A DNA stretch of 64,000 bases, from NCBI GenBank assembly GCA_963695075.1, contig CAVOFR010000005.1, forward strand, positions 124,001 to 188,000, read 5' to 3'. This DNA comes from CAWCAL01 sp963695075. GTDB taxonomy: Bacteria > Actinomycetota > Acidimicrobiia > Acidimicrobiales > CAWCAL01. Below are positions 41,782-49,377 of the stretch, one piece after another (the first letter of the stretch is position 1; every line of letters starts with the position of its first letter). A model generated the notes under the pieces. That model worked only from the letters and a program-made list of their open reading frames with translations. It had not been told where the DNA came from and did not search any database. Made by a program: the position numbers and the translations under genes.

Positions 41782-42270
41782 TCAGTCCCGGAAGTTCTCG
41801 AACTGGAGCGGGATGCCCCAGTCGCCCTCTTTCAGCGCGGCGATCACCTCTTGGAGGGCGTCGCGCTTCTTGCCGGTGACGCGGAGCTGCTCGCCCTGGG
41901 TTTGTGACTGGATGCCCTTGAGGCCGAGAGCCTTGATGGCCTTGTTGAGCTCCTTGGCCTTCTCGCTGGAGATCCCGGCGGCGAGCGTGACGACCTGGCG
42001 TGCGGTACCGCCCGCGGCGTCCTCGACCTCGCCGTAGCTGACGGCCTTCAACGACACCTTCCGCCTGACCAGCTTCTCCTCCAGGACCTGCCGGAGTGCG
42101 GCGAGGCGGTCCTCGCTGATCGACTTGAGCACGATGGTGTGCTCCCCCAGCTCGAGCGAGGAGTCGGTGTTCTTGAAGTCGTAGCGATTGGCGACCTCGC
42201 GCGACGCTTGATCGACGGCGTTGCGCACTTCCTGGTCATCGACCTGTGAGACGACATCGAACGATGGCAT
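41782..42270 (-). CDS. YajQ family nucleotide-binding protein
   Basis: 162 residues, the normal YajQ length, beginning MPSFDVVSQVD and containing NRYDFKNTDSS and the C-terminal GDWGIPLQFENFRD. Members bind nucleotides; in Xanthomonas a YajQ protein is a c-di-GMP receptor. The start at 42270 matches the family and is divergent from the thioesterase gene. The neighbouring diguanylate cyclase makes a c-di-GMP role worth testing. Confidence 0.93.
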   Translation of the reverse strand: MPSFDVVSQVDDQEVRNAVDQASREVANRYDFKNTDSSLELGEHTIVLKSISEDRLAALRQVLEEKLVRRKVSLKAVSYGEVEDAAGGTARQVVTLAAGISSEKAKELNKAIKALGLKGIQSQTQGEQLRVTGKKRDALQEVIAALKEGDWGIPLQFENFRD

Positions 42271-42328
42271 GGTGGGCAGACTAGTGGCGAGGCGCCGGGT
42301 CGACTCGCGAACGAAGGGAGCGGAGCAG

Positions 42329-43177
42329 GTGGACGAAACGACTCGAGCGTGGGTCGAGGACTCGGCGTACGGCCGGAGCCTCGGCGTGCGACTGGCCGAG
42401 GTCTCCGCTGACCGGGCGATCCTGCAACTGCCGTTCGGCGAGCAGAATGCCAACCCTGGCGATGCGCTCCACGGCGGATGCGCCGCCTCGCTCGGGGTGA
42501 TCGGAGCGCAGGTCCTGGCCCGATCGCTCCTGGGGGACGCCATGGCCCCGTTCCACACAGCGGCGTGTCAGGTCAACTACCTGGCCGCCGCCATCGGCGA
42601 GGCCGTCACCTCGTCCTCGAGCCTGTTGAGGCGAGGCAAGGAGATGGTGTTCGCCGACACCGTGGTCACCACCGACGCCGGCAAGATGATCGCCCAGGTC
42701 TCCAGCCTGGTGCGTGGACGGTCCGGGGCCGAGGTCCCCGAGCCGATCTACGCCGTCGGCGACGGTGGCCAGGCTGATCCCGGCCAGATGGGTCCGTTGA
42801 TCGAGAAGCTTCCGTTCGTCGCCGGTCGCCAGGTCACCGTCGAGCACATGATCGACGGTCGAAGCCGGCTGGTCATGCCGGTCGGCGGTTGCAACGGCGA
42901 CCTCGATGGTGGACTCCATGAGGGGGCGCTCCTGGCTCTGATGGACACGACAGGGGCGATGGCCGCCTGGGCGGAAACCGGTCCGGGCCGGTACAAGGCG
43001 TCGACCGCGGCGATGCAGGCCCAGATCACGGTTCCGCCTCCCGCCTCGACGTTGGTCGGCTACGGGCGGGTCGCTCAGCGCGATGGTGAGCTCTTCTGGT
43101 CCGACGTCGAGGTGGCCGACACGGCCACCGGACAGCTGTGCGCCCGGGGCACGGTCGTCTACCGGATCGTCACATGA
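42329..43177 (+). CDS. Double-hotdog acyl-CoA thioesterase
   Basis: 282 residues with two hotdog domains. The first (about 20-130) has NPGDALHGGCAASLGVIGA, the PaaI-type active-site helix. The second (about 150-280) has DLDGGLHEGALLALMDTTGA. Enzymes of this type hydrolyse acyl-CoA thioesters; the chain length is unknown. The GTG start at 42329 has a purine-rich GGGAGCGGAG upstream. The stop overlaps the monooxygenase ATG, so the pair is co-translated. Confidence 0.8.
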   Translation: MDETTRAWVEDSAYGRSLGVRLAEVSADRAILQLPFGEQNANPGDALHGGCAASLGVIGAQVLARSLLGDAMAPFHTAACQVNYLAAAIGEAVTSSSSLLRRGKEMVFADTVVTTDAGKMIAQVSSLVRGRSGAEVPEPIYAVGDGGQADPGQMGPLIEKLPFVAGRQVTVEHMIDGRSRLVMPVGGCNGDLDGGLHEGALLALMDTTGAMAAWAETGPGRYKASTAAMQAQITVPPPASTLVGYGRVAQRDGELFWSDVEVADTATGQLCARGTVVYRIVT

Positions 43178-44640
43178 CCGCCCCATCCAGCGCGACACCA
43201 CGGGTGGCCGTGATCGGAGCCGGTATGGCCGGCATTCTCAGCGCCATCAAGCTGCGCGAGGCCGGCTTGGACGACTTCACCGTGTACGAGAAGGCAGACC
43301 GGCTGGGCGGCACCTGGCGCGAGAACACCTACCCGGGGATCTCCTGCGACGTCCCGTCACATCTCTACTGCTACTCCTTCGCGCTCAACCCCGAGTGGAC
43401 CCATCGTTACGCCCCGGGCTCGGAGATACAGGAGTACTTCGAGCGCGTCGCCCGTGACCGCGACGTCGAAGCCGACATCCGCTTCGGCGACGAGGTCGAG
43501 CGACTGGAGCTCATCGACGGACGATGGCATCTCACCACCGCTGCGGGGCACACCGATGTCGTCGACATCGCCATCGCCGCCACCGGGGTCCTGCATCGCC
43601 CGAAGTATCCCGATATCGAAGGGTCCGACGACTTCGACGGAGCCATCTTCCACAGCGCCCGGTGGGATCACGACGTGCCGCTGGACGGCGCTCGGATCGG
43701 CGTGATCGGCACCGGTTCGACGGCCATCCAGATCACGTCGGCCTCGGTCGATCGGGCCGAGCACTTCTCGCTCTTCCAGCGGACACCGCAGTGGGTGTTG
43801 CAGGCGGACAACCCGGCCTACACCGATGAGGAGAAGGAGCACTTCCGCTCCGATCCGGACGTCCTCCAGGACCTTCACCGTGAGATCTCGGACCTGTTCG
43901 CCGAAGGGTTCTCCAACGCGGTCGTCGACGCCGAGTCCCCGATCATGAGGATGATCGCCGACGCCTGCCGGCAGAACCTCGAGCAGAACGTCACCGATTC
44001 CGAGCTGCGCGAGGCACTGCGGCCCGCAGACCAGGCGGCATGCAAACGCCTCGTGATCTCGCCCGACTTCTACGATGCCATCCAGCGACCCAACGCCGAG
44101 CTGGTCACCTCGGGGATCAGAAGGATCGAACCGAGCGGTATCCGAACCGCCGATGGACGATTGCACGAGCTCGACGTGATCGTGCTGGCCACGGGCTTCC
44201 AGGTCGATCGGTTCATGCGGCCGATCGAGATCGTGGGTCGGGACGGGGTGACGCTCGAGGACGTGTGGGCCGACCGCCCGTCGGCCTACCTGTCGATCTC
44301 CATTCCCGGGTTCCCCAACCTGTTCATGCTCAACGGTCCCAACGGCCCGGTGGGCAACTTCTCGCTGATCGAGGTGGCCGAGCTCCAGTTCGCGTACATC
44401 ATGCAGCTGGTCGAGCGGATTCGGGCCGGTGACTGCACCGGGATCAGCGCTCGGAAGGAGGCGACCGAGGCCTTCGAAGCCGAGCGGGTCGAGGCTGCGA
44501 AGAAGACGGTGTGGGTGACGGGGTGCAACAGCTGGTATCTCGACGACCGTGGCATTCCGGCCACCTGGCCGTGGCGGTTCAGCCGGTTCCGCGAGGCCAT
44601 GGCCGAACCCGACTTCGCCGCCTACGACCTCACCGAGTGA
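43174..44640 (+). CDS. Flavin-dependent monooxygenase, Baeyer-Villiger type
   Basis: 488-residue FAD/NADPH enzyme that inserts oxygen into ketones or similar substrates. FAD site VIGAGMAGILSAIKLRE, the fingerprint FDGAIFHSARWD fitting FxGxxxHxxxW, the NADPH site IGVIGTGSTAIQ and ATGFQVDRFM are visible. ATG 43174 overlaps the thioesterase stop. Together they could oxidise a cyclic or branched ketone and process the acyl-CoA product; the substrate is not deducible. Confidence 0.88.
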   Translation: MTAPSSATPRVAVIGAGMAGILSAIKLREAGLDDFTVYEKADRLGGTWRENTYPGISCDVPSHLYCYSFALNPEWTHRYAPGSEIQEYFERVARDRDVEADIRFGDEVERLELIDGRWHLTTAAGHTDVVDIAIAATGVLHRPKYPDIEGSDDFDGAIFHSARWDHDVPLDGARIGVIGTGSTAIQITSASVDRAEHFSLFQRTPQWVLQADNPAYTDEEKEHFRSDPDVLQDLHREISDLFAEGFSNAVVDAESPIMRMIADACRQNLEQNVTDSELREALRPADQAACKRLVISPDFYDAIQRPNAELVTSGIRRIEPSGIRTADGRLHELDVIVLATGFQVDRFMRPIEIVGRDGVTLEDVWADRPSAYLSISIPGFPNLFMLNGPNGPVGNFSLIEVAELQFAYIMQLVERIRAGDCTGISARKEATEAFEAERVEAAKKTVWVTGCNSWYLDDRGIPATWPWRFSRFREAMAEPDFAAYDLTE

Positions 44641-44772
44641 GCACGGGGGTCAGGCACCACGGGGTCGGCTGACCCCGCGCTCACCCACGAGACACAGGGC
44701 GGCGGTTGGCGCCGCCGGCACCGCTCAGCGGATTACCGCGGCGCAGGGCAACACGGCAAGACTTGGGAGATT
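44641..44772. other. Intergenic region with GGGGTCAGGCACC-type hairpin
   Basis: The 132 bp after the monooxygenase contain GGGGGTCAGGCACCACGGGGTC and a perfect hairpin CGGGGTC (44660-44666), loop GGCT, GACCCCG (44671-44677). It can serve as the transcript end for the upstream pair. GGGGTCAGGCACC-like sequences are dispersed elements in many bacteria, from memory. No gene is seen. Confidence 0.5.
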
Positions 44773-45943
44773 GTGAGCGAATCAGAAGGCGAAAGCGCTC
44801 CCGAGGAGCTTCGCATCGGTGACGCCGAACGCGACCGGGCCATCGGTGCCCTGCGCCGCCAGACCGGTGAGGGCCGGTTGGAGCTCGACGAGTTCGGCGA
44901 CCGGGTCGAGGCACTTCTGCAGGCCCGCCGGCAGTCCGAGATCGACGCCATCATGGCCGACCTTCCCGTGCCCGGTCACCCGAGCGGCTCAACCGGTCAC
45001 CGACGTGCAGGTCATCCCGCCCCCGTCGGTGGAGACCGTGTGGGGTGTGCTCTCGGGTAGCGAGCGCCGCGGTCATTGGACCGTGCCGTCGGAACTGAAG
45101 GCCGTCGCCTTCTGGGGAAGTGTCCATCTCGACCTGCGCGATGCGGTCCTCTCATCGCCCACGGCCACGGTCCACGCCGTCCCGATCATGGGAGGCGTCG
45201 AGATCACCTTGCCCCGTGGCCTGCACGTCGAAGTGACCGGCTTCGTGCTCATGGGCGGCATCGATGACAGGCGCCGCTCCGAGCGCCCCGCCGGTGGTGG
45301 GCCGCTCGTCCGGATCCACTGTTCCGGTCTCTGGGGCGGTGTCACCATCAGGACGAAGGGGCGCAAGGCCGCCGCGGGATCATCGGCACAACCACCGCCT
45401 CCCTCTCGGTCGTCCGGCCATCTCCCGCAGCACCGGACCACCGTCGCCATCCTGGTGACCGACATCGTCTCGTCGACCCGCTGGGCCGACCAGCTCGGCG
45501 ACCAGCGGTGGCTCGAGGTGCTCGAGGATCACAACGCCCTCGTTCGGGATGCGCTGGGCCACAGCGGTGGAACCGAGGTCAAGCAGAACGGCGATGGGTT
45601 CCTCGCCACCTTCCCATCGGCGGCCGCCGCGGTCGAGGCCGGCCTCACCATCCAGGAGCAGATCGGCCGGCGTGGCGACGGCGAGCAGGCCGCACCGCAC
45701 CTGGCCGTGCGCGTGGCCGTCCATGCCGGCGAGGTGGCACGAGCTCAGAATGACGTCTTCGGCGTCAACGTCTCGACCACGGACAAGCTGTGTTCCGCCG
45801 CTTCCCCCGGCGAGGTCCTAGTCTCCGGCGTGGTCGCCGATCTGGCCGCGAGCTCGAGCGTCATCGAGTTCGGTTCCCCCCGTCAGTTGACGGTCCCCGG
45901 TCGATCCGAGCCCTTCAGGGTCCACACTGCCGCCCGCCGCTGA
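44773..45943 (+). CDS. DUF1707 - LiaF-like - class III nucleotide cyclase protein (one frameshift)
   Basis: Two overlapping frames together make one protein of about 389 residues. The first frame (GTG 44773) encodes a DUF1707 domain (LRIGDAERDRAIGALRRQ to IMADLP). The second, after a +1 shift near 44970-45000, encodes a DUF1707-C/LiaF-like beta domain (FWGSVHLDLRDAV, GGVEITLP, GFVLMGG) and then a cyclase catalytic domain (VAILVTDIVSSTRWADQLGD; EVKQNGDGFLATF). The metal-binding aspartates and substrate lysine are present, but the region around VNVSTTDKLC lacks the usual arginine in its normal place. One extra base explains the split, as in other frameshifts here. The product may be cAMP, or the domain may only bind nucleotide. 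Confidence 0.7.
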
Positions 45944-46054
45944 ACCCCCGGTACGGCTGCACCAGGCCGAGGGCCGAGACCTCGACGGTCCGGCCCGGTT
46001 CGACGACCCTCGGTTCACCGTGGATCTGTCCTTCGACGGGTTCCGGGGCGACGT
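45944..46054. other. Short intergenic stretch with orphan frame
   Basis: One frame stays open from 45951 to 46058 (ending RFTVDLSFDGFRGDV) and finishes at the dehydrogenase start as ATGA. It lacks a convincing start codon and domain. It may be a gene remnant or the 5' part of the next operon; nothing further can be said. Confidence 0.25.
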
Positions 46055-47176
46055 ATGACCGACGTGGCCCGGGCCCTGGTTCTCGAGGAGCCGAGGAAGC
46101 TGGTCGAGCGTGAGATCGCGCTGCCCCTGCTCGGCGAGGACGACGCGCTGCTCCGGGTCGAGGCCTGCGGCCTCTGCGGTACCGATCACGAACAGTACGA
46201 CGGGCACCTCTCGCTCGGGTTCGCCTTCATCCCCGGCCACGAGAGCGTCGGGATCATCGACCGCATCGGGCCGGTCGCGGCCGATCGCTGGGGCGTGGCG
46301 GCTGGGGACCGGGTCGCGGTCGAGGTGTTCCAGTCGTGTCGCACCTGCGACCGTTGCGTGGCGGGTGACTACCGGCAGTGCCGATCGCACGGGTTGCTCG
46401 ACACGTACGGGTTCAAGAACGTCGAGTCGGGCTGCGGGCTGTGGGGCGGTTATGCCACTCATCAGTACCTCTCGCCCGATTCGATGCTCCTGTCGATCCC
46501 CGAGGAGCTCGACCCGGTCATGGCCACGCTGTTCAATCCGCTCGGGGCCGGCGTGCGGTGGGGTGTGACGTTGCCGGGCACCGGCCCGGGCGACAGGGTC
46601 GCCGTGTTGGGGCCCGGCATCCGCGGGCTGTCGGTCGCCGCGGCGGCCAAGTCGGCCGGCGCCGAGTTCGTGATGGTGACCGGGCAGGGGCCGGGGGACG
46701 CGCCGCGCCTCGAGGCCGCGCTCGAATTCGGGGCCGACCTGGTGGTGGATGTGGCGGTCGACGACCCGATCGTGGCGTTCCGGGAGGCCACGGGTCGGGG
46801 CGCCGATGTCGTGGTCGATGTCACGGCGAAGGCACCGGCCGCATTCATGCAGGCGGTGAAGCTGGCCCGCCAGGGCGGCACGATCGTGGTTGCCGGAACC
46901 AGGGGTGGAGCGGCCATCCCGGACTTCGATCCGGATCACATCGTCTTGAAGGAGCTCACCGTGATCGGTGCGCTCGGCGTGGACGTGGCCGCCTATCGTT
47001 CCGCTCTCGACCTCCTGGTCGCAGGGGCGTATCCATTCGCATCGCTCACCCGACGTGCGGTCGGGTTGGCCGGCGTGTCCGACCTGCTCGACGTCATGTC
47101 GGGTGGGACCGATCGCATCCCGCCGATCCACGGCGTGGTGGTACCCGATCTCGAATCACAGGGAGAACCTTCATGA
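46055..47176 (+). CDS. Zinc-dependent MDR alcohol dehydrogenase
   Basis: 373-residue medium-chain dehydrogenase/reductase. Catalytic zinc site ACGLCGTDHEQY and GHESVGI; structural zinc cysteines CRTCDRCVAGDYRQC; nucleotide-binding fold VAVLGPGIRGLSVAAAAK. The coenzyme loop reads GPGIRG rather than the common GxGxxG. The stop overlaps the following gene (ATGA), so the dehydrogenase and the nitronate-monooxygenase-like enzyme are coupled. The substrate is unknown. Confidence 0.88.
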   Translation: MTDVARALVLEEPRKLVEREIALPLLGEDDALLRVEACGLCGTDHEQYDGHLSLGFAFIPGHESVGIIDRIGPVAADRWGVAAGDRVAVEVFQSCRTCDRCVAGDYRQCRSHGLLDTYGFKNVESGCGLWGGYATHQYLSPDSMLLSIPEELDPVMATLFNPLGAGVRWGVTLPGTGPGDRVAVLGPGIRGLSVAAAAKSAGAEFVMVTGQGPGDAPRLEAALEFGADLVVDVAVDDPIVAFREATGRGADVVVDVTAKAPAAFMQAVKLARQGGTIVVAGTRGGAAIPDFDPDHIVLKELTVIGALGVDVAAYRSALDLLVAGAYPFASLTRRAVGLAGVSDLLDVMSGGTDRIPPIHGVVVPDLESQGEPS

Positions 47177-48126
47177 AGACCCGTCTGACAGAACTGCTCG
47201 ACATCGAGCACCCGGTGATGCTGGCGGGCATGGGTGGCGTCGCGTACGCCGAACTCGTCGCCGCCGTGAGTGACGCCGGCGGGTTCGGCACGATCGGTGC
47301 CGCCCCTCTCTCCCCTGAAGAGATGGTCGACGAGATGAGACAGGTCCGCTCGCTGACCGACAAGGACTTCGGTGTCGATCTTCTCACCGCGTTCCCGGGC
47401 GACATGGTCGCCCAGGTGCACATGATCATCGAGAACGGAGCGACGGTCTTCGTAGCTGGGCTGGGAGTGCCCCGCGAGGTCGTCGAGCTGTGTCACGAGA
47501 ACGACGTGCTCGTCATGAGCATGTGCGGCAAGGTCGATCACGCCGTCAAGGCCCTCGAAGCCGGCTGCGACGTGGTGATCGCCCAGGGCACCGAGGCCGG
47601 CGGCCATACGGGCAAGATCGCGACGATGCCGCTGGTACCGCTCATCGTGGACGCGGTCGACGGCAAGGTTCCGGTCGTCGCTGCGGGCGGGATCTTCGAC
47701 GGTCGGGGTCTGGCCGCTTCCCTGATGCTCGGAGCCGACGGTGTGTGGGTGGGAACCCGCTTCATCGCGACCCCCGAGGCCCGGACCGTCCGTGGTTACA
47801 AGGAGGCCATCACGGCCGCGGCCGAGGACGGCACGGTCATCAGCCGGGCATGGACGGGCAAGACGCTGCGTGGGATCCGCAACTCCTACACCGACCACTT
47901 CGAGGCGAACCCGGGAGATCTGAAGCGCTTCCCCGACCAGATGATGTCTTCGTTCGAAATCGGCGCGTTGCACCTGGGAGGTGACGAGACCACCCCGGTC
48001 GATCCCGACAAGGAGTGTTATGCCGCCGGCCAGGCAGTTGGCGGGATCGAAGGCCTCGTCCCGGCCGGCGACCTCGTCGTCCAGTTCGTCGAAGATGCGG
48101 AGAAGGCGCTTTCGGCTGTCGGCTGA
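47173..48126 (+). CDS. Nitronate monooxygenase / FabK-like FMN enzyme
   Basis: 317-residue TIM-barrel flavoprotein. It starts with PVMLAGMGGVAYAELVAAVS and has the family core VIAQGTEAGGHTG followed by VVAAGGIFDGRGLAASLMLGADGVWVGTRF. This fits 2-nitropropane dioxygenase/nitronate monooxygenases; FabK enoyl reductases share the fold, so the reaction is not certain. It is coupled to the dehydrogenase upstream and is followed by a tRNA gene 30 bp later. Confidence 0.85.
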   Translation: MKTRLTELLDIEHPVMLAGMGGVAYAELVAAVSDAGGFGTIGAAPLSPEEMVDEMRQVRSLTDKDFGVDLLTAFPGDMVAQVHMIIENGATVFVAGLGVPREVVELCHENDVLVMSMCGKVDHAVKALEAGCDVVIAQGTEAGGHTGKIATMPLVPLIVDAVDGKVPVVAAGGIFDGRGLAASLMLGADGVWVGTRFIATPEARTVRGYKEAITAAAEDGTVISRAWTGKTLRGIRNSYTDHFEANPGDLKRFPDQMMSSFEIGALHLGGDETTPVDPDKECYAAGQAVGGIEGLVPAGDLVVQFVEDAEKALSAVG

Positions 48127-48156
48127 ACGGCCGGGCCCGCTATCGTGTCCCGTCCT

Positions 48157-48241
48157 GGGTCGGTGCCCGAGTGGCCAAAGGGAACGGGCTGTAAACCCGT
48201 CGGCTTCGCCTACGGAGGTTCAAATCCTCCCCGGCCCACCA
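48157..48241 (+). tRNA. tRNA-Tyr (GTA)
   Basis: Class II tRNA of 85 bases with encoded CCA. Acceptor GGGTCGG (48157-48163) pairs with CCGGCCC (48231-48237), with one T-G pair. The anticodon stem ACGGG/CCCGT encloses loop CTGTAAA with anticodon GTA at 48191-48193. A long variable arm and the T-arm GGAGG-TTCAAAT-CCTCC are present. Confidence 0.95.
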
Positions 48242-48295
48242 CTTCTCCGAATCTGTAGAGCCAGGCCAATCGGGCGCATGCTCGTTCCCCTCTTG

Positions 48296-48348
48296 CCGAA
48301 CTTTGTGCTCTCACAGGCACCTGTGTACTGCCAGCGCACAAAGTTCGG
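48296..48348. terminator. Hairpin between tRNA-Tyr and a convergent gene
   Basis: CCGAACTTTGTGC (48296-48308) and GCACAAAGTTCGG (48336-48348) form a perfect 13-bp stem with a 27-base loop. It lies 55 bp after the tRNA and 15 bp before the stop of the convergent oxidoreductase gene. The arm closely resembles the arm of the 30685-30737 hairpin. Confidence 0.65.
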
Positions 48349-48363
48349 AAGGGTGTTGGTTCT

Positions 48364-49377
48364 TCACGGAGTCGGCCAGCGGTCGGCTCCGGCCTGTGCT
48401 TCGAGCGCGAGGCGGCACACGCGCTCGACGTGGATCGCGGAGACGAAGGTGTCGGTGCCGTCGGCGAGGTCGGCGAGCAGGCGCTCGGCCCAGTCGACGG
48501 GCACGGTCGAACAGTCGATCCGGTGCGTCCCGGTCCCGTCGACCTTGATGAGATGCTCAGCGCCTTCGGCGCCACCGGGGTCGATGTTGGCTCGGACCTC
48601 GAGCGTGCCCTCGGTACCCGTGATCATCAGGCGGCAGTCCCCCCATGATCCCAGCCCCGGGGCGGTGAGGTAGTCGACCCGGTGATTGCCGGTCGCTCCC
48701 GCTCCCGTCAGGGACACCCGGCCGATGTCCTGCATCAGTGGGTGGTCGGGGCAGGCGACGTTTCCCACCGACGCCGACGCGATCGTGACGTCGTGGGTGA
48801 CCTCGGGGTCGACGATGGCGCAGAACTGATCGACCTGGTGCGACCCGATGTCGACGAGGATCCCGCCATATCGAGCCGGATCCCAGAACCACCCGGGTCG
48901 GCTGTCGGCCATCAATGTGTGCGGCCCCAGCCCCACGACATCGACCACACGTCCGATCTCGCCGGCGCGCGCCCGCCGCACCGCCTCGCTCACCGCCCGG
49001 TTGGTGAACCGCTCGGAGAAGAGGACCCACCAGCGGCGGCCGGCCTCGATGGCGGCCCCGGAGACGGCATCGAGCTGGTCGAGCGTGGTCACGCCCGGCT
49101 TGTCGGACAGCACGGCCTTGCCGGCCTTCAGCGCGGCCTCGGCGATCGAGGCCCGCCCGTCGGGTACGCCGGCCAGGACCACCAGGTCGACCGTCGGGTC
49201 GTCGACGATCGCGTCCGTTCCGACCCGCGGCGCCGCGCTTCGCCATCCTGCGTAGAGGTCGAGCATCGGTCCGTCGTCACCGGCGTAGGCGACGTCCTCC
49301 GCCCCCGCATCCAACAACCCGTTCACGAGCTCGAAGACGTGCAGGTGTTCGATCCCGATCACCCCGAAGCGCGTCAT
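48364..49377 (-). CDS. Gfo/Idh/MocA family oxidoreductase
   Basis: 337-residue NAD(P)-dependent oxidoreductase, mostly acting on sugars, inositols or sugar acids. The N-terminal nucleotide-binding strand is FGVIGIEHLHVFELV, a variant of the usual GxGxxG, and the conserved SDKPGVTTLDQ holds the catalytic-region EKP-type lysine. The C-terminal half has GGILVDIGSHQVDQF, the typical D-x-G-x-H segment. ATG 49377 overlaps the stop of the gene upstream. It is the last gene of a minus-strand run starting at 53876. Confidence 0.85.
   Translation of the reverse strand: MTRFGVIGIEHLHVFELVNGLLDAGAEDVAYAGDDGPMLDLYAGWRSAAPRVGTDAIVDDPTVDLVVLAGVPDGRASIAEAALKAGKAVLSDKPGVTTLDQLDAVSGAAIEAGRRWWVLFSERFTNRAVSEAVRRARAGEIGRVVDVVGLGPHTLMADSRPGWFWDPARYGGILVDIGSHQVDQFCAIVDPEVTHDVTIASASVGNVACPDHPLMQDIGRVSLTGAGATGNHRVDYLTAPGLGSWGDCRLMITGTEGTLEVRANIDPGGAEGAEHLIKVDGTGTHRIDCSTVPVDWAERLLADLADGTDTFVSAIHVERVCRLALEAQAGADRWPTP

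Noticed and set aside
45951..46058. Small gene before the MDR dehydrogenase
   Set aside because: It has no convincing start codon, ribosome binding site or domain; kept only as an intergenic note.
46378..47172. Long N-terminal extension of the nitronate-monooxygenase-like protein
   Set aside because: The extension is the shadow of the dehydrogenase gene in another frame; ATG 47173 fits the family and overlaps the dehydrogenase stop.
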